In this document: positions 52,691-61,432 of the stretch, piece after piece
Position numbering within the stretch: the stretch's first letter is position 1
Layout: every line of letters begins with the position of its first letter
Assembly: GCA_023408815.1 (NCBI GenBank)
Contig: JAEYJO010000010.1
Coordinates: 1 to 64,000 of the forward strand
Reading direction: 5' to 3'
DNA length: 64,000 bases
DNA from: Bacillota bacterium
GTDB lineage: Bacteria > Bacillota > Clostridia > Lachnospirales > Lachnospiraceae
Position numbers and translations under genes: made by a program
The notes under the pieces: model-generated
What the model was told of the DNA's origin: nothing
Seen by the model: the letters and a program-made list of their open reading frames with translations, nothing else
Databases searched by the model: none

Positions 52691-53695
52691 TTACCTGATC
52701 TCCTCTCTGGCATAATAGGGTGAAAAGCATTCTGTATCGTAATACTTCTTCAGCTCATCGTCCAATTTTAGAATTGTAATCGAAAATCCGCCCATTTCCT
52801 GACAAGTACAAAAGTTTTTAATTTCTGCGTCATGAACAACCACTTTGTCTTTTTCCAGATGTTCCGCCAATTCATTATATACAATATTTAGTTCTAAAAG
52901 AGTCGTGGAACCCAGGCCGTTTACCAAAATAGCTACTTCGTCATTCTCCTTAATATCCATTTCTTCCTTTAATTCTCTATACATTCTGTCAACCAGTTCG
53001 CTTGCCGGTTTCATGGTTGTTCTTTCAATTCCCTGCTCCCCATGTAATCCCATCCCAAATTCAATCTCATTTTCCCCCAGTTCAAAGGTTGGTTTATCCA
53101 GTCCCGGAATCGAACCCGGCGAGGTAGCCAAACCAATGGTATTAATATTATCTCTGGCTTTTTCAGTAATCCTTAGTACTTCTTCTAATTCAAGACCTGC
53201 ATCACACGCTGAGCCGGCCACCTTGATCACATAAATATCTCCGGCTATTCCCCGCCTGTCTTCTATTCTCTCTTTTGGTGCCGATGCACAGTCATCCCAT
53301 ACCCTTACATGGGCAGTTTTTATATCATCAAATTCGCATAATTCTTCCGCCATATCGAAGTTTAAGTTATCTCCGGAATAACATCCATATACAAACAGCA
53401 CACCCTTTTCTTCATGAACTGCCTTTGCGGTTTCTAAAATTAGCTGGGGATTAGGGGAAGCAAAGATATTACCGCAGGCAACTGCGTCTGCCAATCCCCT
53501 TCCTGCAAATCCAGAAAATAAAGGTTCATGTCCGCTTCCTCCGCCTATAACAAGAGCAACCTTGTTTTTGCGTCTCCCTTTATACATAAAAGCATTGTGT
53601 CCCGGAATCTGTTCATAATAACGGTTATATGCCTTTACATATCCCGAAAGCATTTCCTCTACTACATTGGAGTCTTTATTTATAATTTTTTTCAT
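52691..53695 (-). CDS. dhaK: DhaK, ketose-binding subunit of a dihydroxyacetone-type kinase
   Basis: A 334-residue protein beginning MKKIINKDSNVVEEML, as is typical for DhaK. The blocks GGGSGHEPLFSGFAG and GMGLHGEQGIER are visible; the histidine of GLHGE is the one that binds the ketone covalently as a hemiaminal. The ATG at 53695 is preferred over a GTG at 53716. It forms a pair with DhaL. Paired with a sugar epimerase and a SIS-type isomerase, the substrate may be a tetrulose or similar short ketose (as for erythrulose kinases of this family) rather than dihydroxyacetone itself; this is inference. Confidence 0.92.
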   Translation of the reverse strand: MKKIINKDSNVVEEMLSGYVKAYNRYYEQIPGHNAFMYKGRRKNKVALVIGGGSGHEPLFSGFAGRGLADAVACGNIFASPNPQLILETAKAVHEEKGVLFVYGCYSGDNLNFDMAEELCEFDDIKTAHVRVWDDCASAPKERIEDRRGIAGDIYVIKVAGSACDAGLELEEVLRITEKARDNINTIGLATSPGSIPGLDKPTFELGENEIEFGMGLHGEQGIERTTMKPASELVDRMYRELKEEMDIKENDEVAILVNGLGSTTLLELNIVYNELAEHLEKDKVVVHDAEIKNFCTCQEMGGFSITILKLDDELKKYYDTECFSPYYAREEIR

Positions 53696-53778
53696 TTCCG
53701 CCAACCTTTCTATCACTCTGCAATCAGTTTACTTATGAATCACTGCATTTTATTTCCAACTCATTAATTTTATCTACT

Positions 53779-54342
53779 TTATTCCACATTCCGATGTCTG
53801 GATGACATCTTCTCAAAACTTAAATCCGGCGTTTCCTCCACAATTATCATAATAATCATGTCAAATAAGACAAACAGACATTGTTCAAACAAATTTCCCA
53901 TCGGCTGGATGGATGAGACAACCTCATCGGTTCCGCGATATACAGCGGCAGGGACAAACAATACATTATCAGCAGCTTCTCTTGCTGTTTTACCACTTGG
54001 AGAACCTGTCACCACATAAATTCCGGCTCCCTGTTCCTTTGCACGCTCACAGATATAATGAATATGTCCGATTTGACCATCTCCCAACGTGGCAATCAGT
54101 AAATCTCCTTTTCCTATACTGGGTGTAGTATCATCCCAAATCCAATGAATTTCCTTCCCCATATGCATGAGCCTCATGGCAAAGGCTTTGGTCGCCATCC
54201 CTTCACGGCCTACTCCAATTAGAAAAATCCGGTGATAGCTTTTTACCGTTTCTATAAAATGCCTTACATTATCCTGATCTATTTTTTCAAATACCTGTTC
54301 ATATTCTGACAGAATAGTTTTGTACATTACTTTCATATTCAT
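53779..54342 (-). CDS. SIS-domain sugar-phosphate isomerase, HxlB-like
   Basis: A 187-residue single-SIS-domain protein matching 6-phospho-3-hexuloisomerase relatives: FLIGVGREGMATKAFAMRLMHMG, KGDLLIATLGDGQIGHI, ICERAKEQGAGIYVVTGSP and the end ...MGNLFEQCLFVLFDMI. The sugar-phosphate site of SIS proteins (S/T residues after the glycine loop) is partly changed, since ATLGDGQIGHI lacks the usual S-G-S-G-E-T. It lies between the epimerase and DhaK genes and probably acts on the phosphorylated sugar made by DhaKL. The true substrate is unknown. Confidence 0.8.
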   Translation of the reverse strand: MNMKVMYKTILSEYEQVFEKIDQDNVRHFIETVKSYHRIFLIGVGREGMATKAFAMRLMHMGKEIHWIWDDTTPSIGKGDLLIATLGDGQIGHIHYICERAKEQGAGIYVVTGSPSGKTAREAADNVLFVPAAVYRGTDEVVSSIQPMGNLFEQCLFVLFDMIIMIIVEETPDLSFEKMSSRHRNVE

Positions 54343-54352
54343 GATTATCCCC

Positions 54353-55240
54353 CTATATATTCAGCTCTTTGTGAAGATAGTCCATTGTTTTTTTCATACC
54401 TGCATAAACCTCATCATCTGTAGATTCAAATGCGGTGACTACCTCCAGATACTGGGGGATATTATCCAGCCCGGATTCCTTTGTTACCTTTTTTATTAAT
54501 TCCGGTGTTATAATTCCATCTGCTGTAAAGTCCCAGTGCCTATCCATCTCTCCGTCTGTCTGCTGAAGATGGATAGAGCCTATGTAGGGCGCACATTCTT
54601 TAAACCACAAAAAGATATCTGCCTTTTCTTTTAATAAAGGCTTATAAAGAGCATGTCCCCAGTCAATTAATAATTTAATTGGGATGGCACTTCCCTCCAG
54701 ATCTTTCATCATTTGTATCGAGGTTTCCGGATCATGGGGAAACTCTGTCGTCAAGGGCGTAGCTTCAATATGTATTTCTTTAATTCCTTTTTCTTTGCCG
54801 TAATCGGCAAGCTTACGCAGATAATTTAACATCTCCTGATATAAATAATTTCTCCTGTTATTATCCCTGGCATCATCAAAAGACATTCCTCCAACAGGGG
54901 TTCCCATAACGTGTGCCCCCATTTCAGCCGTTAAGTCAATTGCTCTTTTAAAAAATGTAAAGGAAATCTCTCTTTGTACCTCTGTAGGCGCCAGTAACTG
55001 AGCATAAGTATAAGAAGCCAGTCCGCCAAAAGTACCATCTATTTTTATTCCCTCTTCTTCAAAGGCTTCGCGATATTCTTTAATTAAAATATTTCTTCGT
55101 TCATGAGGCCACCATGGGTCAATTAAGTCCCATGTGAATTGAATATGTTTTACTCCAAATTCATTTTTACACATAGCTGCCAGTTGCTTTGGTTCTATAA
55201 AACGCTTTGTCGCAAATGATAAATTTAACCCTAAAAACAT
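54353..55240 (-). CDS. Sugar phosphate isomerase/epimerase (TIM barrel, AP endonuclease 2 family)
   Basis: A 295-residue TIM-barrel protein with metal-binding blocks EIHIEATPL (Glu), LLIDWGHALYKP (Asp, His), IGSIHLQQTDGEMDRHWDF (His, Asp) and YLEVVTAFE (Glu), as in tagatose 3-epimerase-like and erythrulose-phosphate 3-epimerase-like enzymes. The ATG at 55240 is used; a TTG at 55249 overlapping the permease stop is the alternative. With DhaKL and the SIS protein it suggests a pathway for a short-chain ketose or unusual branched sugar. Confidence 0.85.
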   Translation of the reverse strand: MFLGLNLSFATKRFIEPKQLAAMCKNEFGVKHIQFTWDLIDPWWPHERRNILIKEYREAFEEEGIKIDGTFGGLASYTYAQLLAPTEVQREISFTFFKRAIDLTAEMGAHVMGTPVGGMSFDDARDNNRRNYLYQEMLNYLRKLADYGKEKGIKEIHIEATPLTTEFPHDPETSIQMMKDLEGSAIPIKLLIDWGHALYKPLLKEKADIFLWFKECAPYIGSIHLQQTDGEMDRHWDFTADGIITPELIKKVTKESGLDNIPQYLEVVTAFESTDDEVYAGMKKTMDYLHKELNI

Positions 55241-55245
55241 AATCC

Positions 55246-56265
55246 TCAATTCCTTTCTACTTTACTTATTTTAATTTTTTTCTGCTTTCTTTCCCTTATG
55301 ATGACTGAAAGTGAACTAAAGGAAATAGCAATTACCACTACAAATCCACTTACCGCTGATTGCCAGTATACATTAACGCCAAACAATACAATCATGTTCT
55401 GAATAATACTGATAATAGCTGCTCCTATCAGCGCTCCTGCCGGATTACCAATGCCGCCGGTTAAAGCAACACCTCCGATTACTGAGGAAGCAATAGAATT
55501 CATAGGCCAGTTTTCACCGATAGAAGACTGTGCGGAGCCTAACCTGGCAACATACAAAATACCGGCTAAGGCAGAGATCAGACCTACAATGGAGTAAATC
55601 ATAACGCGAATTTTATCTACCTGGATACCAAGAACCTTAGCAGCCTCCTTGTTGTTTCCAATTGCATAAATATACCTTCCCGTTTTTGTTTTCTTTACTA
55701 AAAATAAAACCAGGACAAGAACAATCAGTGTAAAAATAAAGGGAAATGGTATAGGCCCTACATTTCCTTTTCCAAAAATATGAACACTTTCCGGGATTCC
55801 CGTAATTGCTTTTCCCTTTGTCATAACAAGGTTAATACCACCATATACCCCTTGCATACCTATAGTTGCAACCATGGCATTAAGCCTTAACTTTGTAATA
55901 ATTAATCCATTAATACATCCTAAGATAAGTCCAAGGATCAAAGCACCTACAAGCGCTGCATAAGGGTTCCACCCCCAATGCATCATCATCATTCCTGAAA
56001 TAATTCCACATAGAGATGCTATTTTTCCCACAGACAGATCCAATTCCCCGGTCAGTAACAATAAAGATTGTCCAATACCAATCATACCGATAAATGCCAG
56101 ATCCCTAATAAGAGACTGTAAGTTATAGATATCCAAAAAATATGGCGAAAAAACACTTGCCAGTATTATCATTAGAATTAATACTGCTCCAATTGCAGTC
56201 ATATTACTCTTTTTTAATACACTAATTAATGCATTATCTTTTTTTATTCTCTCTCCATTCATCAT
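55246..56265 (-). CDS. RbsC-like sugar ABC transporter permease (second system)
   Basis: A 339-residue permease of the ribose family with about nine or ten helices. Blocks GQSLLLLTGELDLSVGKIAS, GRYIYAIGNNKEAAKVLGI and SVIGGVALTGGIGNPAGALIGA match the permease of the first system. It is 18 bases downstream of its ATPase gene and adjacent to the epimerase gene. Confidence 0.92.
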   Translation of the reverse strand: MMNGERIKKDNALISVLKKSNMTAIGAVLILMIILASVFSPYFLDIYNLQSLIRDLAFIGMIGIGQSLLLLTGELDLSVGKIASLCGIISGMMMMHWGWNPYAALVGALILGLILGCINGLIITKLRLNAMVATIGMQGVYGGINLVMTKGKAITGIPESVHIFGKGNVGPIPFPFIFTLIVLVLVLFLVKKTKTGRYIYAIGNNKEAAKVLGIQVDKIRVMIYSIVGLISALAGILYVARLGSAQSSIGENWPMNSIASSVIGGVALTGGIGNPAGALIGAAIISIIQNMIVLFGVNVYWQSAVSGFVVVIAISFSSLSVIIRERKQKKIKISKVERN

Positions 56266-56283
56266 GCTAACTCCTTCTTATTC

Positions 56284-57762
56284 TTATTTCACTCCGATAA
56301 TAGCGCCTAAGATTTTCTCTTTATCAGCTTTTTCGTCATATTCTCCTGCCTGTTGTCCGTTATATAAAGCAATAATTCTATTAGAGCACTTTTTTACCTC
56401 TTCCATCTCAGAAGAAATCAGTATAATTCCAATTTGTTCTTTTTCAGCCAATTCTTTCATCATGCGGTAAATTTCCGCCTTGGTTCCGACATCGATACCT
56501 TTCGTAGGTTCATCGAATATTAATACCTTAGGTTTACATGACATAGCTCTTCCAATAATTACTTTTTGCTGGTTTCCACCACTTAAGAATTTAATTTCTT
56601 TTTCCATGTTCGGAGTCTTTACATCATACTCAGCAATTACTTTTTTTGCTAAATCTTCTTCTTTTTTCTTAGATATACCAAATACACTTTTTAAGTCATC
56701 TAATTTTGAAACACTGATATTCTCTCTGATACTAAGTTCTTGCAAGATACCCTGCGCTTTTCGTTCTTCAGGCAGATAAATCAATCCATGATTCACCGAA
56801 TAATTGGTATCTCCAAGCTTCCATTCCTCTCCATCCAGCTTTATCTGTCCTGCATATACAGGTAAATATCCAAAGATCGCCTGCATTAACTCGCTTCTTC
56901 CTGCACCCACGAGACCTGAAAATCCAAGAATTTCACCCTTTTTCAGATGAAAGCTAATGTCTGTAAAGCGTTCTCCTGTCAGATGTTCCACTTCTAACAG
57001 AATCTCATCTGTAACTTTCTCTGAATAAAAGACCTGGTTTTGATCCACAGCACGGCCTGTCATCTGAGCAATAACCCATGGAATATCTATCTTATGAATA
57101 TCAGAATAGGCAACCTTTTCTCCATTACGAAATACAGTAATGACATCACCTATAGAAAATATTTCTTCCAATTTATGTGATATGAAAATAATAGCTTTAT
57201 TTTCCTTTTTTATCTGCCTTATGATATCAAATAAAATCTGAGCATCTTTCGTTGTCAGACTGGTAGTTGGTTCATCCAGCATTAATACCTCATATTCTTC
57301 GTGAACAGTCGCTCTTGCAATCTGAAGCAGCTGCTGTTCTGATACTGTTATATCCTTTACCAGGTCATCAGGCTTTACTGGAATATGAAATTTATCTAAT
57401 AACGGTTTTGCTTTTTCTTCTAGTTCTCTTACATTTACCAGACCCTTAAATCCCGACTTTTCATATGGCAGGAATAGGTTTTCTGCTACCGACATATGGC
57501 CAAACAAGTCAATTTCCTGAGGAACATAGGCAACTTTATCAAACATTTTTTTGCTTCCCATGGCATCCTTACCAGCAATGGAAAGACATCCTTCTTCCGG
57601 TTCATATACACCTGTTAAACATTTGATTAATGTACTTTTTCCGGCTCCATTTTCGCCTATGATGCAATGAATTTCTCCTAATTCAAAAGAAATGTCCACT
57701 GAGTTCAAGGCTACTACTCCGGGAAATATTTTTGTGATATTACGCGCCTCTAATACTTTCAT
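56284..57762 (-). CDS. RbsA-like double-cassette ABC ATPase (second system)
   Basis: A 492-residue protein with intact cassette 1 (Walker A GENGAGKST, signature VSEQQ, Walker B LMLDEPTTSLT) and the usual cassette 2 (GLVGAGRSE, LSGGNQQKV, VLIFDEPTKGIDVG). The ATG at 57762 has AGGAG seven bases upstream; a TTG three bases earlier is less likely. It drives the adjacent permease. It is clearly the working ATPase of the locus, in contrast to the degenerate homologue upstream. Confidence 0.92.
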   Translation of the reverse strand: MKVLEARNITKIFPGVVALNSVDISFELGEIHCIIGENGAGKSTLIKCLTGVYEPEEGCLSIAGKDAMGSKKMFDKVAYVPQEIDLFGHMSVAENLFLPYEKSGFKGLVNVRELEEKAKPLLDKFHIPVKPDDLVKDITVSEQQLLQIARATVHEEYEVLMLDEPTTSLTTKDAQILFDIIRQIKKENKAIIFISHKLEEIFSIGDVITVFRNGEKVAYSDIHKIDIPWVIAQMTGRAVDQNQVFYSEKVTDEILLEVEHLTGERFTDISFHLKKGEILGFSGLVGAGRSELMQAIFGYLPVYAGQIKLDGEEWKLGDTNYSVNHGLIYLPEERKAQGILQELSIRENISVSKLDDLKSVFGISKKKEEDLAKKVIAEYDVKTPNMEKEIKFLSGGNQQKVIIGRAMSCKPKVLIFDEPTKGIDVGTKAEIYRMMKELAEKEQIGIILISSEMEEVKKCSNRIIALYNGQQAGEYDEKADKEKILGAIIGVK

Positions 57763-57781
57763 CAAAATGCTCCTTTATTGC

Positions 57782-57826
57782 ACAAAAGGAGCCGACTTGT
57801 ATTTCAGATGTCCAAGCTCCTTTTGT
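57782..57826 (-). promoter_or_regulatory. Intercistronic stem-loop after the binding-protein gene
   Basis: On the minus strand ACAAAAGGAGC (57826-57816) and GCTCCTTTTGT (57792-57782) form a perfect 11-bp stem with a 23-base loop. It is not followed by a T-run in the direction of the operon, so it more likely protects the binding-protein mRNA than terminates transcription. Confidence 0.65.
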
Positions 57827-57854
57827 TTTTAATTTGTTAGTTGGTTTGTACTTC

Positions 57855-58874
57855 TTATTTCACCATTTCAATCCATTCATCAACATTTTCTGAATCTATA
57901 TATGCAATTCCTGTATCAACTACTTTTGGAATGTCAATTCCTATGGATGCCTGCCAAAGCATTAATACTGACATAGAGCCCTGCATCTGAGGAATGGTAG
58001 AGGAGGTAGCCGTAATAGTTCCGGATTTAACATAATTAAGGATTTCAATTAAGTTATCCATGGAAACGATTGTAACTTGTCCTGTTTTTCCTGCTTCTTC
58101 TACTGCCGCTGCAATACCTGTACCGCTTGCATCACAGTTTAGATATCCTTTTAAATCAGGATTAGCCGCCAATACTGCTGCTGCCTGAGACTGTGCTTCT
58201 TCTACGCTATCATTATCAATACCTCCATCGATCACTTCAATATTGGGGTATTCTGCTAAAGCATCTAAATGTCCCTGATAACGTTCTGCATGGTTGGGAG
58301 CTGTCGGAACACCCTGCATAACTGCAACTTTTCCTTCTTCTCCAATCAGCTTTGCCAACTGATGTGCTGCAATACTTGCCTGCTCTGTAAAGTTATTTCC
58401 TACACTTGTTAAATTACTTCCTTCCGGCGCGGGGGCATCAAATAAAATAACCGGAATTCCCTGTTTTTCAATTTCTTCAATAACAGCTTTATTTCCTTCA
58501 TAATCCAGTGGATCCAATGCAATACCATCCGGTCTGGTTGCTGCCGCCTGCTCCAGTACTGTGTTTTGCTCCGCTACATCTGCATTTCCAGGGGCTCTGT
58601 AATCAATCGTTACTTTAATTCCTAATTGTGCGGAAAGAGCATCCGCTTGCTTCTGGGCACCCTTGTTTACTTCATCAAACCATGGATGTACCACTTTGGG
58701 AACAATTACAAAGGTTAAATCTTTTCCGGTTGCCGCAGGAGCACTTTCCTCTCCTGATGAATTCGAACCTGCTGCCTCTTCCCCTGCAGATGCGGGATTT
58801 GACGTTCCTGAACACCCCATCATGCTGATTGCCATAACCGCCACTAACAATACCGATATTAATTTCTTTTTCAT
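57855..58874 (-). CDS. RbsB-like sugar-binding lipoprotein (second system)
   Basis: A 339-residue lipoprotein: lipobox MMGC (C21), Ser/Gly/Glu-rich linker, then the ribose-type binding fold (TFVIVPKVVHPWFDEVNKGA, TRPDGIALDPLDYEGNKAVI, VILFDAPAPEGSNLTSVGN, KGYLNCDASGTGIAAAVEEA). It is the first gene of the transporter operon, behind its own promoter. It differs from the first system's binding protein in pocket and order of genes, so the two systems take up different sugars. Confidence 0.93.
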   Translation of the reverse strand: MKKKLISVLLVAVMAISMMGCSGTSNPASAGEEAAGSNSSGEESAPAATGKDLTFVIVPKVVHPWFDEVNKGAQKQADALSAQLGIKVTIDYRAPGNADVAEQNTVLEQAAATRPDGIALDPLDYEGNKAVIEEIEKQGIPVILFDAPAPEGSNLTSVGNNFTEQASIAAHQLAKLIGEEGKVAVMQGVPTAPNHAERYQGHLDALAEYPNIEVIDGGIDNDSVEEAQSQAAAVLAANPDLKGYLNCDASGTGIAAAVEEAGKTGQVTIVSMDNLIEILNYVKSGTITATSSTIPQMQGSMSVLMLWQASIGIDIPKVVDTGIAYIDSENVDEWIEMVK

Positions 58875-58928
58875 TCCTTTTTCTCCTTAAATATTTTTAA
58901 ATATACTTAATTTTTTGGAAGCAACTTT

Positions 58929-58957
58929 ATTATATCTGTATTCATGGCCTCTTCCAA
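58929..58957 (-). promoter_or_regulatory. Sigma-A promoter of the second transporter operon
   Basis: On the minus strand TTGGAA (58957-58952), a 17-base spacer and TATAAT (58934-58929), about 55 bases before the ATG of the binding protein and just after the terminator of the regulator genes. Confidence 0.7.
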
Positions 58958-58993
58958 TGCGACAGTCTTTAGAATACGTGGGATAGTTTTAAT

Positions 58994-59028
58994 AAAAAAG
59001 GAGGAATATCTTTATATCCCCCCCTTTT
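58994..59028 (-). terminator. Intrinsic terminator after the degenerate ATPase gene (copy 2)
   Basis: On the minus strand a G-rich arm (GGGGGGGATAT) pairs, with G-U pairs, to ATATTCCTCC and is followed by TTTTTTATT. As in the first system, a terminator separates the regulator/kinase/degenerate ATPase genes from the transporter genes. Confidence 0.75.
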
Positions 59029-60437
59029 CATATGTCTATATTAATAATACGATCTGAAATATCTTCTATATATTCCTCTCTTGATTTTACAATAATTACC
59101 GCAGTCCCTAAATCAGTAAACTTCTTAATATAAGATTTTATCAACGACACACCATAGACATCACAATAGATAAAGGGCTCGAACAGGATTAGCACCTTAG
59201 GGTTATAGATATACCATCTTTCCAATAAAAGGATAATATTGTCATTTACACTTTTATCCTTTACATTTACACTTTTATTTTGACTATTCACTTCTTTTTC
59301 CAACATCTTTACTACTTTATTTTGCAGAAACATATGTTGCAGTGCGGGGATTTTTTCCAGAGACGGCATTAACAAATTATTTCCTACAGACATACTTAAA
59401 AGAAGTTCGCTTTCTCCTCCCATATCTGCCGCAGACACAATCTTGTTTTTTACAAAATCAGTAATATCATAAAAATTACAGTTCTTCTGTCCTAGCATTA
59501 TCTGCGTTTTTCTATCGATAAACCTGCCGGACAGCAATTCAAAAATCCTCTTCTTTTCTTTTACATCCAGTGCAAGAATCGTTACTACCTCACCTTTATA
59601 AAAATCAAATGTTATTGATTGATCTCCTCTTAAAATAATACCTTTGATAGAATATAAGATATCTTTTTTAGCGGTCATCCCTGCTTTATCCCTATCCAAG
59701 TCCTTCTTTTTTAAACCGGTAGAACTGCTTAATAGAAATTCTTCCAAGTGGCTTCCATCCTTTATATAATCTTTGCTGCACTTCTTTACAATACGCCCCT
59801 TTTTAAAAATAACATATTTATCTGACAGAATATAAGATACATTGTCTGAATGGCTGTTGATAACTGCTGCCATGCCTTCTTCCATCACTCGATTCAGTAT
59901 TTCTTTAAAATACTCTATATCTTGAGTCGAGCATCCTTCAAATTCATCCTCAATCACCAGAATTTTTACATTCCTGCTGTACCCCTTTACCAGATCCACC
60001 AATCTTTTTTCCAATTCCGTCAGATTTTTAATTTTTTTATTAACATCTATCTTTAATTTCAGCTTTTCTATATATTCTGCTGCCTGCTTTACTAACCTTT
60101 TTGTTTTTAACAAACCAAATATAGAACCGTTATTAACTAAGCATATATATTCTGCAACTGTCCAATCGTCAATATCATAATTTGAATAGGTAATCTTATA
60201 TACCAGTTTTTGTATCTCTGACGAATCAAGGTTGTTTCTTCCATCTATATAAAAATTGGTATCATCCACTTCATGATTTCCACATATAATGTTTATCAGC
60301 AAATCCTTTCCCGAGTGAACCAACCCCAGAAAGCCTATGCTTTCTCCCGCTAATAAGCACAAAGAAATACCGGTTAATTTAATTGTAGTACTGTAATTTA
60401 CATTGAAATTACTCATACGTACGATTTCACTCTTCAT
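59028..60437 (-). CDS. Degenerate double-cassette ABC ATPase linked to a two-component system (copy 2)
   Basis: A 469-residue homologue of the protein at 10449-11897. Walker A is GLVHSGKD at the same residues 38-45, again with K44 kept and D45 replacing Ser/Thr. The signature is LTELE (139-143). Walker B reads ILVIEDE, with E163 and D164 in place of the Asp-Glu pair. Cassette 2 lacks a Walker A (ALDVKEKKR) and has LILFEPFIYCDV as Walker B. Overall similarity to copy 1 is low outside these positions, so the altered motifs look conserved, not random decay. It lies three bases after the kinase gene. Predicted to be regulatory, perhaps reporting the state of the transporter to the kinase (inference). 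Confidence 0.8.
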   Translation of the reverse strand: MKSEIVRMSNFNVNYSTTIKLTGISLCLLAGESIGFLGLVHSGKDLLINIICGNHEVDDTNFYIDGRNNLDSSEIQKLVYKITYSNYDIDDWTVAEYICLVNNGSIFGLLKTKRLVKQAAEYIEKLKLKIDVNKKIKNLTELEKRLVDLVKGYSRNVKILVIEDEFEGCSTQDIEYFKEILNRVMEEGMAAVINSHSDNVSYILSDKYVIFKKGRIVKKCSKDYIKDGSHLEEFLLSSSTGLKKKDLDRDKAGMTAKKDILYSIKGIILRGDQSITFDFYKGEVVTILALDVKEKKRIFELLSGRFIDRKTQIMLGQKNCNFYDITDFVKNKIVSAADMGGESELLLSMSVGNNLLMPSLEKIPALQHMFLQNKVVKMLEKEVNSQNKSVNVKDKSVNDNIILLLERWYIYNPKVLILFEPFIYCDVYGVSLIKSYIKKFTDLGTAVIIVKSREEYIEDISDRIINIDI

Positions 60438-60440
60438 TTC

Positions 60441-61421
60441 TCACCTGACACTCCTTTCATAATTAGCCGGAATCGTAATCTCAATATCCGTTCCCTGATT
60501 TAAGGTACTGTAAACATATATTCCGTACTCTTCTCCAAATAGCAGCTGAATCCTTTTGTTAATATTAGGGAGTGCAATTCCCGTATTACGCTGTTTGAAC
60601 CCTTTGCTTTCGTCCAGATACTCTTTAGACATTCTGATTCTTTCATTCAGTTCCAGCAAAGACTTGCTATCCATTCCCTTTCCATTGTCAGAAATTGTTA
60701 ATATAAGGCTGTTATCCGTTACAATAACTTCTATATCCACTTTCCCACCTTCCATGCACTCTTCCAAACCATGGAAAATAGCGTTTTCTACAATCGGCTG
60801 AAGGATCAGCTTAGGAATAAAGTAGTCGTATGCTTTTTTGTCCTCTTCATCTATGTAAATATCCAAAGAAAATCTGTTGTTGAACCGGTATCTTAGAATC
60901 ATCATATAGTTTTGAATATTAGCCAACTCGTCCCGAAGGGTTACGAGATTATCTTTTCTGCTGATACTATATCGAAAAAAGTCTGCAAGAGCTTCTACCA
61001 TTTTAGCAATTTCAATGTTATCATCAATCAGTGCCTGCCCACGTATAGACTCAAGAGTATTATATAGAAAATGAGGATTGATCTGACTCTGAAAAGCTGC
61101 CAGTTCTGCCTGCTTATAAAACATTTCAGCCGAGTTTTCCCTAATCCTTTGGTCTGAATACTTTTCTACTAATGTTTTAATCTTTTCTATAAAAATTGTA
61201 TCATCAGAAATATCATCCAAATTACTGTTCAATGCTTTTTCAAAATCTGATAACGGTTTTGCCACGCAAAAGTATAAACCGCCTATTATTAAAATTTCAA
61301 TTAATACAAATATGCAGATGCCGGCTACTGTAAGGTTTTTTAGAAGAGCACCTATAGAAAAAAACAGAATCAGGATACCGTTTAGTATTATCATCCCTTT
61401 TAGATTTTTTACTACTCCCAC
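60441..61421 (-). CDS. YesM-family histidine kinase with almost no extracellular domain (copy 2)
   Basis: A 326-residue kinase starting at GTG with AGGAGGG six bases upstream. TM1 (about residues 9-28) and TM2 (about 32-53) are joined by a loop of about four residues. The kinase core has INPHFLYNTLES (H117), QPIVENAIFHG, SDNGKGMDSK and NTGIALPNINKRIQLLFG. The length and topology match the copy-1 kinase. It cannot bind an extracellular ligand through a classical domain, so its input must come through the membrane or a partner protein. Confidence 0.88.
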   Translation of the reverse strand: MGVVKNLKGMIILNGILILFFSIGALLKNLTVAGICIFVLIEILIIGGLYFCVAKPLSDFEKALNSNLDDISDDTIFIEKIKTLVEKYSDQRIRENSAEMFYKQAELAAFQSQINPHFLYNTLESIRGQALIDDNIEIAKMVEALADFFRYSISRKDNLVTLRDELANIQNYMMILRYRFNNRFSLDIYIDEEDKKAYDYFIPKLILQPIVENAIFHGLEECMEGGKVDIEVIVTDNSLILTISDNGKGMDSKSLLELNERIRMSKEYLDESKGFKQRNTGIALPNINKRIQLLFGEEYGIYVYSTLNQGTDIEITIPANYERSVR

Positions 61422-61432
61422 ACATTTCCCTC

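Noticed and set aside
57782..57834. Terminator on the plus strand after the hairpin at 57782
   Set aside because: The T-run is on the plus-strand side, but no plus-strand gene precedes it; in the operon direction it has no T-run, so it is listed as a stem-loop.
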